Shown piece by piece: positions 1 to 7,601 of a stretch of 11,908 nt of DNA. The stretch's first letter is position 1. Every line of letters begins with the position of its first letter. The notes beneath the pieces are model-generated. The model was not told the DNA's origin. It ran no database searches and was given only the letters and a program-made list of their open reading frames with translations. Source of the DNA: Gammaproteobacteria bacterium (lineage in GTDB: Bacteria > Pseudomonadota > Gammaproteobacteria > UBA6429); contig DAOVYB010000032.1 of assembly GCA_030635835.1 (NCBI GenBank), forward strand, positions 1 to 11,908, read 5' to 3'. Made by a program: the position numbers and the translations under genes.

Positions 1-3000
1 CATGGTGTCCAGCTTGTTTTATTTTCATAACCCCAATTCAGATGACGAATGCGGTCGTGCATGTGTTCTGCAAAAGCTTCTGCTAAGCGATCAGCCAGTG
101 CTTTAAGCATAATAGAACGATAGTCATCATGTTCTTTTTCAAATCGTTTCACATGCTCATCAATACCAATGCCTGCAGTTACTGCAAAGGCACCAACATA
201 ATCTTCTTTACCTGAACCTTTAGGCGCAACAAAATCGGCTAAACATCTGTTTGGTTTTCCTGGTGGACGTTCTGTTTGTTGACGTAAATGATGCAATGTC
301 ATTTTAACTTCATCACGTGATTCATCTGTATAGACTTCAATGTCATCTTCATTAACACTATTGGCAGGGAATAATCCAACCACTGCGCGAGCTTTTAACC
401 AGCGTTCATCTACAATTTGCGCCAGCATTTCCTCTGCATCAGCAAAAAGCTTTTTCGCTTCTTCACCTTTATCTGCATCATCTAATATTTTTGGATAAGA
501 ACCTTTTAGCTCCCAGGTATGAAAGAAAGGTGTCCAGTCAATATAAGGCACTAAAAATTCAAGAGGCATATCATCGAACACCTGAAGACCTAAATCTTTT
601 GGTACTGGTGGCTTATAGTTATCCCAATCAATTTTTTGTTTATTCGCACGCGCATCTTCAAGCGTTAACCATTTAATTTGAGCACGACGACCTGCATAAG
701 CAGTACGGACTTTTTCATAGTCAGCACGTGTTTCTTCAAGAAATGCATCTTTTGAATCTTTACTGATCAGTTTTTGTGCCACACCAACTGCACGTGAAGC
801 ATCTTTAACCCATAAGGTTGGGCCGTGATAATTTTGTTCTATTTTAACTGCTGTGTGTGCTTTTGATGTCGTTGCACCACCAATCATCATTGGAATATCA
901 AAACCAAGACGTTCCATTTCTTTAGCCATGTGAACCATTTCATCCAGTGATGGCGTAATTAATCCAGACAAGCCAATGATATCGACATTGTCTTCTTTGG
1001 CTTTTGCAAGAATCTCATTAGCAGGCACCATGACACCGATATCGATCACTTCGAAGTTATTACATTGCAACACGACACCGACAATGTTTTTACCAATATC
1101 ATGCACATCGCCCTTAACCGTTGCCATTAATATTTTGCCGTTACTTCGGCTGACACCATCTTTCTCAGCTTCAATAAAAGGGAGTAAGTAAGCCACCGCT
1201 TTTTTCATGACGCGTGCTGACTTAACCACTTGTGGCAAAAACATTTTACCATCACCAAACAAGTCACCAACGACATTCATGCCATCCATTAGCGGCCCTT
1301 CAATCACTTCGATTGGAGCAGCAAATTCGCGACGTGCTTCTTCAGCATCTTCTTCAACAAAAGCATCAATACCTTTAACCAGGGCATGCTCAATACGTTT
1401 GGCGACAGGCAGTTCACGCCATTCCAGACCTTCATCTTTTTTGCCTGCGCTGCCATCGCCTCGATACTTATCGGCTATGTCCAGCAAACGTTCTGTTGCA
1501 TCATCACGACGATTGAGCACAACATCTTCAACACATTCACGTAACTCTTCAGGCAAGTCATCATAAACCGCAAGTTGACCTGCGTTTACAATCCCCATGT
1601 CCATACCGGCTTTAATCGCGTGATAAAGGAACACGGCATGTATCGCTTCACGTACTGGATTATTGCCACGGAATGAGAATGAAACATTAGAAACACCACC
1701 ACTGATCATGGCATGCGGTAATGTCTTTTTAATTTCACGTGTTGCTTCGATGAAATCAACACCATAGGTATTGTGTTCTTCGATACCTGTTGCAACCGCA
1801 AAAATATTCGGATCAAAAATAATATCTTCTGGCGGGAAGTTTACTTTCTCCGTTAACACTTTATAGGCACGGGTACAGATTTCGATTTTACGCGCTTCGG
1901 TATCAGCCTGGCCATCTTCATCAAACGCCATCACAATAATTGCGGCACCATAGCGGCGACACAATTTCGCTTGATTGATAAAGTTTTCTTCACCTTCTTT
2001 AAGCGAAATTGAATTAACAATACCTTTACCCTGAATGCACTTTAAGCCCTCTTCAATAATTGGCCATTTGGATGAATCAATCATCACCGGTACACGAGAA
2101 ATATCTGGCTCTGATGCAATTAAATTTAAAAATGTTTTCATTGCATGCTCGCCATCAAGCATGCCTTCGTCCATGTTCACATCAATAATCTGTGCGCCAT
2201 TATCAACCTGTTCACGTGCAACACTTAACGCTTCATCATATTCTTCTTCTAAGATCAGACGCTTGAATTTAGCTGAACCGGTAACGTTAGTCCGTTCACC
2301 GACATTAACAAACAAAGAATCATCATTGATATTACAGGGCTCTAAACCACTTAAGCGACATTCAACATCAACTTCAGGTGCTTTACGTGGCGGGTATTTA
2401 CTTACCGCTTCTGAAATTGCTTTAATATGAGCCGGCCCTGTACCACAACAACCGCCTACAATATTCAAAAAACCATTCTTGGCCCAGTCACCAATTTCTT
2501 CTGCCAGCATTTCAGGGGTTTCATCAAAACCACCAAAGGCATTCGGTAAACCTGCATTAGGATGCACATTAATACAACAATCTGCGATGCCTGCCATTTC
2601 TTCAACATGTGGACGTAAATCTTTTGCACCCATTGCACAGTTAAAACCAAAACTAATGGGTTTAATGTGACGGAGCGAGTTCCAGAAAGCTTCGGGAGTT
2701 TGACCAGTAAGAATTCGGCCACTGGCATCCGTGATGGTGCCAGAAATCATGACGGGTAGAATATTTCCTGTTTCTTCAAAATATTCATCAATCGCAAAAA
2801 GGGCAGCCTTTGCATTCAAAGTATCAAAAATAGTTTCGACCAAAATGATATCTGTGCCACCTTCAATCAAACCTCTTAATGAATTGTCATAAGCGACTCG
2901 AAGTTGATCGAAAGTGACATCGCGCGCACCGGGATTATTCACATCTTTTGACATAGATGCCGTGACTGGCATCGGACCTAATACACCCGCTACAAATCGT

Positions 3001-3365
3001 GGTTTATTTGCTGTTGCGATAGCATCGCAGGCTTCACGTGCTATTTTCGCTGCTTCTACATTGAGTTCATAAACAAGATCTTCAGCTTCCATCCCATAAT
3101 CGGCCATGCCGTAATGGTTGGCACTAAAGGTATTGGTTTCAATAATATCCGCACCGGCTTCAAGATAAGCGGTATGAATAGCTTTAATAATCTGTGGTTG
3201 AGTAATTGAAAGTAGATCATTATTGCCCTTGAGATCTGAAGGCCAATCAGCAAAACGCTCACCACGGTAATCCTTTTCATCGAGTTCATAGGTCTGAATC
3301 ATGGTACCCATGGCACCATCAAGAATAAGGATACGTTCTTTAAGAATTTGCTGGATATCAGCCAT
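1..3365 (-). CDS. metH: Cobalamin-dependent methionine synthase MetH, 3' end cut by the window edge
   Basis: Cytoplasmic enzyme that moves a methyl group from 5-methyltetrahydrofolate to homocysteine through bound methylcobalamin, giving methionine and THF. About 1121 residues are visible, against about 1227 in E. coli MetH. The order of domains is canonical. The homocysteine/zinc domain (about 1-325) has the three zinc ligands, Cys243 in GFNCAMG and Cys306-Cys307 in GGCCGT. The pterin-binding domain (about 350-610, [13 protein letters not shown]) follows, then the cap helix region (about 650-740). The B12 domain has GDVHDIGKN with the cobalt-ligating His755. The beginning of the AdoMet reactivation domain comes last; the window stops before its SAM-binding loop. 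Numbering runs four residues behind E. coli (Cys247, Cys310/311, His759). The start ATG at 3363-3365 gives [20 protein letters not shown], which aligns with family N-termini, although the ribosome site (AAAGAGA) is weak. A 173-bp gap separates it from the upstream operon. Confidence 0.97.
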   Translation of the reverse strand, partial: MADIQQILKERILILDGAMGTMIQTYELDEKDYRGERFADWPSDLKGNNDLLSITQPQIIKAIHTAYLEAGADIIETNTFSANHYGMADYGMEAEDLVYELNVEAAKIAREACDAIATANKPRFVAGVLGPMPVTASMSKDVNNPGARDVTFDQLRVAYDNSLRGLIEGGTDIILVETIFDTLNAKAALFAIDEYFEETGNILPVMISGTITDASGRILTGQTPEAFWNSLRHIKPISFGFNCAMGAKDLRPHVEEMAGIADCCINVHPNAGLPNAFGGFDETPEMLAEEIGDWAKNGFLNIVGGCCGTGPAHIKAISEAVSKYPPRKAPEVDVECRLSGLEPCNINDDSLFVNVGERTNVTGSAKFKRLILEEEYDEALSVAREQVDNGAQIIDVNMDEGMLDGEHAMKTFLNLIASEPDISRVPVMIDSSKWPIIEEGLKCIQGKGIVNSISLKEGEENFINQAKLCRRYGAAIIVMAFDEDGQADTEARKIEICTRAYKVLTEKVNFPPEDIIFDPNIFAVATGIEEHNTYGVDFIEATREIKKTLPHAMISGGVSNVSFSFRGNNPVREAIHAVFLYHAIKAGMDMGIVNAGQLAVYDDLPEELRECVEDVVLNRRDDATERLLDIADKYRGDGSAGKKDEGLEWRELPVAKRIEHALVKGIDAFVEEDAEEARREFAAPIEVIEGPLMDGMNVVGDLFGDGKMFLPQVVKSARVMKKAVAYLLPFIEAEKDGVSRSNGKILMATVKGDVHDIGKNIVGVVLQCNNFEVIDIGVMVPANEILAKAKEDNVDIIGLSGLITPSLDEMVHMAKEMERLGFDIPMMIGGATTSKAHTAVKIEQNYHGPTLWVKDASRAVGVAQKLISKDSKDAFLEETRADYEKVRTAYAGRRAQIKWLTLEDARANKQKIDWDNYKPPVPKDLGLQVFDDMPLEFLVPYIDWTPFFHTWELKGSYPKILDDADKGEEAKKLFADAEEMLAQIVDERWLKARAVVGLFPANSVNEDDIEVYTDESRDEVKMTLHHLRQQTERPPGKPNRCLADFVAPKGSGKEDYVGAFAVTAGIGIDEHVKRFEKEHDDYRSIMLKALADRLAEAFAEHMHDRIRHLNWGYENKTSWTP

Positions 3366-3483
3366 TTTAATACGGTCTCTTTGCGATAATAAAAACGCTG
3401 CAATGTTAACAGATTTAATGCAACGGTGACACGGGCGAATATTTAAACCACTAGTGACCGCAAGTGATTTACGAAGTAAGCAT

Positions 3484-3496
3484 TTACATCATGTAA
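3484..3496. promoter_or_regulatory. 13-bp palindrome upstream of metH
   Basis: TTACATCATGTAA is a perfect palindrome around one central base, about 120 bp before the metH start. It may be an operator, but it does not match the MetR pattern TGAA-N5-TTCA or the CRP pattern. I found no convincing -35/-10 pair in this gap, and no recognisable riboswitch. Confidence 0.2.
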
Positions 3497-3503
3497 GCTA
3501 TAA

Positions 3504-3534
3504 AAACATTACAAGCAGTAATCCAGTAATGTTT
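3504..3534 (-). terminator. Possible rho-independent terminator after the qmcA operon
   Basis: A perfect 9-bp inverted repeat (AAACATTAC / GTAATGTTT, loop of 13) begins 5 bases past the stop codon of the 3539-3967 gene. On the minus strand its right arm runs into TTTTTA. The stem is AT-rich and the loop large, so termination would be weak. It could let some transcription reach metH. Confidence 0.4.
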
Positions 3535-3538
3535 CATT

Positions 3539-3967
3539 TTATAGAAGTATGCTTTTTGCTAAATAGATAAAGAGCTGAATAATTACAATCAATGAGGCTG
3601 TAATAATTAAAATACCAAACATTTTGGCATGCTTTCCTCTAATAACCACGCTAGTAAATGGAAAACGTGTTTTTCCAGATGATAATACCGGGGGAAGTTT
3701 TGCTGAAGCAACTACCCGGTAACCAAACCAGCTGGCATAAAAAGCTGGAATTAAACCGATGATAGTATAAATAATGGTACTAATGACCAGCTTTAATCTA
3801 TTTATTTCTTCGATGAGAATGGTTGTTTTTTCTTTAAAAACTGAATAAAGAAAAAAGTCTATGGCAGGTTCAATTAAAATAATTAACAGTAAATAAGATG
3901 CAACAATAATATATAAATTCAGACGTAAAGATTTTTCGCCTTCAATAATTTCTACTGGTTTACGCAT
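3539..3967 (-). CDS. Unrecognised small membrane protein, last gene of the qmcA operon
   Basis: 142 residues; I do not recognise the family. Three hydrophobic stretches are visible, at about 17-45, 60-83 and 116-140, so it should be an inner-membrane protein. Between helices two and three lies a polar segment rich in Lys/Arg (AKLPPVLSSGKTRFPFTS, then VVIRGKHAK). The N-terminus (MRKPVEIIEGEKSLR) is short and charged. It starts 17 bp after the rhodanese stop and is read in the same direction, so it is probably co-transcribed with the rhodanese, DUF3592-like, NfeD and QmcA genes. The ATG at 3965-3967 has no clear Shine-Dalgarno sequence. A hairpin with a T-run follows the stop codon, consistent with the end of a transcription unit. 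No function is proposed. Confidence 0.75.
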   Translation of the reverse strand: MRKPVEIIEGEKSLRLNLYIIVASYLLLIILIEPAIDFFLYSVFKEKTTILIEEINRLKLVISTIIYTIIGLIPAFYASWFGYRVVASAKLPPVLSSGKTRFPFTSVVIRGKHAKMFGILIITASLIVIIQLFIYLAKSILL

Positions 3968-3984
3968 ACACAGAAATTAAGAAA

Positions 3985-4413
3985 CTAACACTGTTCCCAA
4001 GGCAAACCATCAAAACGCCAGCCGGCTAATGTACTACGATGATGGTTTTCATTTAACTCACCCTCAAAACCTTCGGCAATATTATAAACATCATGAAAAC
4101 CTTCTTTTAATAATAAATTACCGGCTTCAAGTGAGCGTTTGCCGCTACGACAAATGAGTAATACAGGCACGTTATGTCCGGCGCTATCATGGTCTAAACC
4201 ACCCAATATTAGCTTTCGTATATCGGCAGCAAAGTTTGGATTAATGACCCAGTCCGGTTCATCGATCCAGGGGATGCTTATCGCACCAACCGGGTGACCA
4301 ATAAATAAAAATTCCATATTGGATCGTACGTCAACTAATAATGCACGCGGATCTTTTTCTAATAATTTATTAGCATCGATCGCTGAGATGGTTTTTACGC
4401 TGGCTGAAGTCAT
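3985..4413 (-). CDS. Single-domain rhodanese-like sulfurtransferase
   Basis: 142 residues forming one rhodanese domain. The visible features are LLVDVRSNMEF with Asp28 (the usual structural DVR motif), an insert around PDWVINPNF, and the active-site loop CRSGKRS with the catalytic Cys88. The C-terminal GWRFDGLPWEQ is typical of small rhodaneses that carry sulfane sulfur as a persulfide on the loop cysteine. There is no signal peptide, so it is cytoplasmic. The loop Cys is present, so it can be active; the six-residue loop (CRSGKR) fits sulfur rather than phosphate or arsenate substrates. The physiological donor and acceptor cannot be read from the sequence. It lies 20 bp after the DUF3592-like gene and 17 bp before a small membrane protein, in one apparent operon. 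The ATG at 4411-4413 has only a weak ribosome site. Confidence 0.9.
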   Translation of the reverse strand: MTSASVKTISAIDANKLLEKDPRALLVDVRSNMEFLFIGHPVGAISIPWIDEPDWVINPNFAADIRKLILGGLDHDSAGHNVPVLLICRSGKRSLEAGNLLLKEGFHDVYNIAEGFEGELNENHHRSTLAGWRFDGLPWEQC

Positions 4414-4433
4414 GGCTTTATTTCAAATAATTT

Positions 4434-4934
4434 TTAATGTGTTATGTTTACATTCATTTTAGCAGAATAAATGAACGGTGCAGTCAACTCTTTCAATTCT
4501 TCTAATGATCCATTATTTATACTTGTACTTAAGCTCGACATGAAAAAAATAAAGGCCAGTAATAACAAAAATAGCGGTAAAAACCAGATACGCAAAAAAC
4601 TATTTAACTGAATATCGGATGGGTTTTCCGGATCATAAATAATTTCCACACCATCACTATGTAATGCCTGTGTACTATCACTTTCCCTTATCCCTCGTAT
4701 ATCAAAAATCACAACTTTGCCGTAATTATTTACAAAGCGCAGTGACTTTTTATCAAAAATAGAGCGCTCCTGAGATAACACCTTTAAATTTTTTTGTATA
4801 ACCTGTGCTTTTGTCACTTCGCAACGCTCATAAAAACGCCAACGCTGCCAATTATATCTAACCGCTTTAATAAAAAGAGTTAACGTAATTAATAAAATAA
4901 TAAGTGAGAAAATTTCATCCGGTCCAATAAACAT
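4434..4934 (-). CDS. DUF3592-like membrane protein
   Basis: 166 residues with one N-terminal hydrophobic helix (about 7-24) and one near the C-terminus (about 115-133). Between them lies a soluble beta-rich segment containing VEIIYDPENPSDIQLNSF. That phrase, followed directly by a membrane helix, is the hallmark I associate with DUF3592 proteins, whose function is unknown. The first helix is followed by a basic patch (RYNWQRWRFYERCE), predicting a cytoplasmic side there. It begins 17 bp after the nfeD-like stop. Its ribosome site, GCGGAA, lies inside a 12-bp direct repeat that copies the end of nfeD. The family call rests on this motif and on topology only. Confidence 0.75.
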   Translation of the reverse strand: MFIGPDEIFSLIILLITLTLFIKAVRYNWQRWRFYERCEVTKAQVIQKNLKVLSQERSIFDKKSLRFVNNYGKVVIFDIRGIRESDSTQALHSDGVEIIYDPENPSDIQLNSFLRIWFLPLFLLLLAFIFFMSSLSTSINNGSLEELKELTAPFIYSAKMNVNITH

Positions 4935-4960
4935 TTTTATTCCGCTTGTTTTTATTCCGC
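4934..4960. repeat. 12-bp direct repeat across the nfeD / DUF3592 gene junction
   Basis: TTTTTATTCCGC occurs at 4934-4945 and again at 4949-4960, offset by 15 bp. Read on the minus strand, the first copy in the mRNA is the end of the NfeD-like gene (GCGGAATAA, including the stop). The second copy supplies the ribosome-binding region and the A of the next gene's ATG. It looks like a short tandem duplication. Confidence 0.7.
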
Positions 4961-5398
4961 ATTATCCAGACACTCAACCGTTAATAAAACACCATCCACA
5001 CCGGTGACTTTTACCTTGCTTCCACTTGCACAGTCACCACCGGAGACTTTCCAGGTTGTATCATCAACCCGAATCTTACCCATGCCATTATCCATTGAAT
5101 CTTCAAGCGTAAAAACACGACCAACATATTGTTCACCGCGTCGATTTAAACGTGGTTGATCGGTTTGCGTTGGATTATCTTTTAAATAGCGTCGCCATAA
5201 AACAATCGATAAAACTGAAATAACCGAGAAAATAAGTAACTGCCATTCCCAGCTAACCGTTGGTATCAGCATTAAAATAACACCTACGACACCCGCGGCG
5301 ACACCTAACCAAAGGAAAATAGCACCCGGTGCAAAGACCTCAAGAATAATTAAAACAATGCCCAGTACCCACCAATGCCAAAAAGTTACATCTTCCAT
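4952..5398 (-). CDS. NfeD-family membrane protein, partner of QmcA (short YbbJ-like form)
   Basis: 148 residues, the usual size of the short NfeD class that lacks the ClpP-like protease domain. Three closely spaced membrane helices lie at about 9-26, 29-46 and 51-68 (HWWVLGIVLIILEVFAPGA is a typical NfeD start). A soluble C-terminal beta domain of the OB-fold type follows at about 88-146 (GRVFTLEDSMDNGMGKIRV, VKVTGVDGVLLTVE). NfeD proteins are commonly encoded beside stomatin/SPFH genes and are thought to assist them in membrane microdomains. E. coli has the same pair, qmcA-ybbJ. Here the gene starts 3 bp after the qmcA stop, and its AAGGA ribosome site lies inside the end of qmcA, so translation is probably coupled. 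Confidence 0.93.
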   Translation of the reverse strand: MEDVTFWHWWVLGIVLIILEVFAPGAIFLWLGVAAGVVGVILMLIPTVSWEWQLLIFSVISVLSIVLWRRYLKDNPTQTDQPRLNRRGEQYVGRVFTLEDSMDNGMGKIRVDDTTWKVSGGDCASGSKVKVTGVDGVLLTVECLDNAE

Positions 5399-5401
5399 AT
5401 T

Positions 5402-6322
5402 TTAAGCATCCTTCTTAATTGTATCTTTGACTAACTCAGCAATGCCGCCAATGGCACCAATCACACCAGAAGCTTCAAGCGGCATTAACACCAGTTTTTC
5501 ATTTGGTGCAGAGGCTATGCTTTGCAAGGCATCAACATATTTAGTCGCAACAAAATAGTTAATGGCATTCACATCACCTTTTTTAATTGCTTCTGAAACA
5601 ACATATGTTGCTCGTGCTTCTGCCTCAGCTTCTCGTTCACGTGCCTCTGCATCGAGGAAAGCAGCTTCTTTTTTCCCTTCAGCATCAAGAATAACAGCTT
5701 GTTTTTCACCTTCAGCTTTTAAAATTTCAGCCTGACGTTCACCTTCAGCAGTCAAAATAGAAGCCCGTTTATCACGCTCTGCTTTCATTTGTCTGGCCAT
5801 TGATTCAACTAAATCACGTGGCGGTGTGATGTCTTTAATTTCAATCCGCGTGACTTTTACACCCCACGGTGAAGTGGCATCATCCACAACATTCAGTAGC
5901 TGTGCATTAATCGCATCACGTTTTGATAACAACTCATCCAGATCCATTGAACCCATCACGGTACGAATATTCGTCATGGTTAAGTTGAGAATAGCCAGCT
6001 CGAGCTGGTTCACTTCATATGACGCTTTTGCAGCATCAAGTACCTGAAAAAACACCACACCATCAACCTGCACCATCGCGTTATCTTTTGTAATAACTTC
6101 CTGCGAAGGCACATCCATGACCCGTTCCATCATGTTAATTTTTCTACCAATGCGATCGACAACAGGAATGATTAAATTTAAACCGGGGTTCAATGTTCGG
6201 GTATAACGCCCCCAGCGTTCAACCGTATATTCAGAACCCTGCGAGACTGCTTTTACACCGAGAATAACAATAACAATCGCAAGCACCGCGAGGAAAATAA
6301 CGAATTCTGCAAATCCAAACAT
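5402..6322 (-). CDS. qmcA: SPFH/stomatin-like protein QmcA
   Basis: 306 residues, matching E. coli QmcA (305). One N-terminal membrane helix (about 5-26) is followed by the SPFH/band 7 domain (about 28-190: [55 protein letters not shown]). A charged coiled coil and a Gly/Ile-rich tail come after it. The coiled coil contains four 11-residue repeats at 189-232, beginning [11 protein letters not shown]. Such proteins oligomerise into large membrane rings or cages that organise microdomains and can restrain FtsH-type proteases; this is family knowledge and not visible here. The ATG at 6320-6322 is preceded by a good ribosome site, GGGAAG. As first gene of the five-gene run it sets that run's promoter, but I see no strong -35/-10 pair in 6323-6430. 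Confidence 0.96.
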   Translation of the reverse strand: MFGFAEFVIFLAVLAIVIVILGVKAVSQGSEYTVERWGRYTRTLNPGLNLIIPVVDRIGRKINMMERVMDVPSQEVITKDNAMVQVDGVVFFQVLDAAKASYEVNQLELAILNLTMTNIRTVMGSMDLDELLSKRDAINAQLLNVVDDATSPWGVKVTRIEIKDITPPRDLVESMARQMKAERDKRASILTAEGERQAEILKAEGEKQAVILDAEGKKEAAFLDAEAREREAEAEARATYVVSEAIKKGDVNAINYFVATKYVDALQSIASAPNEKLVLMPLEASGVIGAIGGIAELVKDTIKKDA

Positions 6323-6432
6323 AAGACTTCCCTTTTTCTTTTAATAAATTAATGTAACCACTATAACGCGTTTATTTTGCTAGTGGAAAGACTTGAAAAT
6401 GAGAATATTCACCTTATATGCTGACTCATAGC

Positions 6433-6486
6433 TGTCCCTTTAACTCGTCATACCCGCGCAGGCGGGAATGACGAGTTAAAGGGACA
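6433..6486. repeat. REP-like long inverted repeat with CCCGC/GCGGG core
   Basis: Arms of 19 bp (TGTCCCTTTAACTCGTCAT at 6433-6451 and its exact complement at 6468-6486) enclose a second 5-bp stem (CCCGC 6453-6457, GCGGG 6462-6466) with the loop GCAG. The only break is A6452 opposite A6467. The core CGTCATACCCGCGCAGGCGG resembles the extragenic palindromes scattered through many gammaproteobacterial genomes. It sits between two divergent genes, where a terminator for either gene is not expected. It has no T-run. Confidence 0.85.
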
Positions 6487-6515
6487 CAGTGATACCGACT
6501 ATATGTGCAGTATTT

Positions 6516-6531
6516 ATAAAACTAGTTTTAT
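6516..6531. promoter_or_regulatory. Perfect 16-bp palindrome upstream of the TtcA-like gene
   Basis: ATAAAACTAGTTTTAT is identical to its own reverse complement and lies 39-54 bases before the start codon at 6570. Position and symmetry suit a dimeric repressor or activator site. No family consensus is recognised. AT-rich sequence makes chance palindromes more likely, but 16 bp without mismatch is still notable. Confidence 0.4.
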
Positions 6532-6569
6532 TCATATAAAGTAGAATAAGCTGAAGACAAAACAGGCTG

Positions 6570-7343
6570 ATGAGTATGCAGAACAATACAAAACGATCTT
6601 TAAGTAATACTGAAATCCAAAAAATTCCTAAATCAATTATCAAACCCGTTGGCAAAGCCGTTACCGAGTTTGAAATGATTAAGGAAGGCGATCATATTTT
6701 GCTCGGCTTATCCGGCGGCAAAGATTCACTGTCTTTATTGCATATTTTGCGTCATTTACAGCGCCATGCACCCATCAATTTCTCCATCTCAGCCATCACG
6801 GTCGACCCCGAAATTGAAGGATTTGAACCTTCCAGACTTAAACAGTACTTAGCTGAGCTCAATATTCCCTATTTTTACGAAAGTCATGACATGACAAAGC
6901 AAGCTGAAGAGCAAATGAAAAATGATTCTTTTTGCTCATTCTGCTCACGAATGAAACGGGGAATTATGTACTCGGTTGCCAGACGAGAGAACTGCAATGT
7001 ACTCGTTCTCGGGCAACATTTGGACGATTTAGCCGAAAGTTTTCTGATGTCTGCTTTTCAAGGTGGGCAATTGAGGACAATGAAAGCTAATTACACCAAT
7101 CAGGATGGTGATATTCGTATAATTCGCCCTATGATCTATGTTCGGGAACGGCAACTTGCTGAATTTGCTAAAGAAGTTGAATTACCCGTTATTCCCGATT
7201 CCTGCCCTGCCTGCTTTGATATGCCAACTGAACGAGAGCATATCAAGCAATTACTTGCCCAAGAAGAAACCCACAATAGTGGGTTATTTAAGAGCTTGCG
7301 TACCGCATTAAACCCACTTTACTCTGTAAATGACGCTAGCTAA
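6570..7343 (+). CDS. TtcA-like PP-loop ATP-binding protein (tRNA thiolation family paralogue)
   Basis: 257 residues of the adenine nucleotide alpha-hydrolase (PP-loop) superfamily. The ATP loop SGGKDS is at 48-53. Two CxxC pairs are present, Cys122/Cys125 (FCSFCSRMKRG) and Cys212/Cys215 (SCPACF), which in TtcA ligate a [4Fe-4S] cluster. GQHLDD is at 148-153. TtcA makes 2-thiocytidine at tRNA position 32. This protein shares the layout but is about 50 residues shorter than E. coli TtcA (311) and lacks its C-terminal extension. It has GQHLDD where TtcA has GHHRDD, and CPACF where TtcA has CNLCGSQPNLQR. It is therefore probably a TtcA-related paralogue and not certain to be TtcA itself. Start ATG 6570 has AGG about 9 bases upstream; a second ATG at 6576 is equally possible. 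It is a single gene, divergent from qmcA. Confidence 0.88.
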   Translation: MSMQNNTKRSLSNTEIQKIPKSIIKPVGKAVTEFEMIKEGDHILLGLSGGKDSLSLLHILRHLQRHAPINFSISAITVDPEIEGFEPSRLKQYLAELNIPYFYESHDMTKQAEEQMKNDSFCSFCSRMKRGIMYSVARRENCNVLVLGQHLDDLAESFLMSAFQGGQLRTMKANYTNQDGDIRIIRPMIYVRERQLAEFAKEVELPVIPDSCPACFDMPTEREHIKQLLAQEETHNSGLFKSLRTALNPLYSVNDAS

Positions 7344-7483
7344 CTAAAATATTTACCACTATCACAAATATATTTAAATATTACCAAAAATATACTCAAT
7401 ATAATTCTCTATATGGTGAGATGAATCAAAACTTCTCGTAAATCAACCATATGGTGGGAAAACATAAATTCATTGTTAAAATT

Positions 7484-7501
7484 ATGTGAACTGGTTCACA
7501 T
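7484..7501. promoter_or_regulatory. CRP-type activator site before the small gene
   Basis: ATGTGAACTGGTTCACAT matches the CRP/Vfr consensus TGTGA-N6-TCACA in all ten conserved positions, with 8-bp symmetric arms. A possible -10 (TATCAT, 7524-7529) would put the transcription start near 7535. The site would then be centred about 42 bases upstream, the class II activation distance. It is 110 bp from the small gene's start and on the far side of the TtcA-like stop. It lacks the TTGAT half-sites of FNR. Confidence 0.65.
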
Positions 7502-7523
7502 TTAATTCAAACACCGCTATGCT

Positions 7524-7529
7524 TATCAT
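7524..7529 (+). promoter_or_regulatory. Candidate -10 box of the small-gene promoter
   Basis: TATCAT lies downstream of the CRP-type palindrome at the spacing expected for a class II promoter. There is no good -35 hexamer, as is usual when CRP occupies that region. The evidence is positional only. Confidence 0.35.
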
Positions 7530-7540
7530 AACACGACTTC

Positions 7541-7569
7541 AAACAGTGAAATTCTGAAATCTACTGTTT
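7541..7569 (+). other. Possible leader hairpin before the small gene
   Basis: AAACAGT (7541-7547) can pair with ACTGTTT (7563-7569) around a 15-base loop. If transcription starts near 7535, this stem forms at the very 5' end of the mRNA, about 20 bases before the ribosome site. It could protect the mRNA or be coincidence. Confidence 0.25.
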
Positions 7570-7589
7570 AGATGATTAACGCTAAATGT

Positions 7590-7598
7590 AGGAGGTGA
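7590..7598 (+). promoter_or_regulatory. Near-perfect Shine-Dalgarno sequence
   Basis: AGGAGGTGA pairs with the 3' end of 16S rRNA over nine bases and stands 3 bases before the ATG at 7602 (core GGAGG to ATG, 6 bases). It is by far the strongest ribosome site in the window and decides the start of the 58-codon gene. Confidence 0.85.
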
Positions 7599-7601
7599 AC
7601 C

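Noticed and set aside
976..2728. Plus-strand and alternative minus-strand reading frames across metH
   Set aside because: They overlap the intact, motif-complete metH frame and encode low-complexity Ser/Thr-rich or unrecognisable sequence, so they are shadows of metH.
3366..3538. Cobalamin or SAM riboswitch, or MetR site, before metH
   Set aside because: I could not find the B12-box, a SAM-I-like core or TGAA-N5-TTCA. At 173 bp the gap is also short for a cobalamin riboswitch.
6433..6486. Bidirectional terminator
   Set aside because: Both flanking genes point away from it, and neither strand has a T-run after the stem.
7411..7458. Repeated ATATGGTG motif (7411 and 7449), with ACCATATGGT palindrome at 7446-7455
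   Set aside because: The repeats are short and AT-rich, without further copies in phase. This is compatible with chance.
7484..7501. FNR site
   Set aside because: The half-sites are TGTGA/TCACA and not TTGAT/ATCAA, so a CRP-type reading is better.
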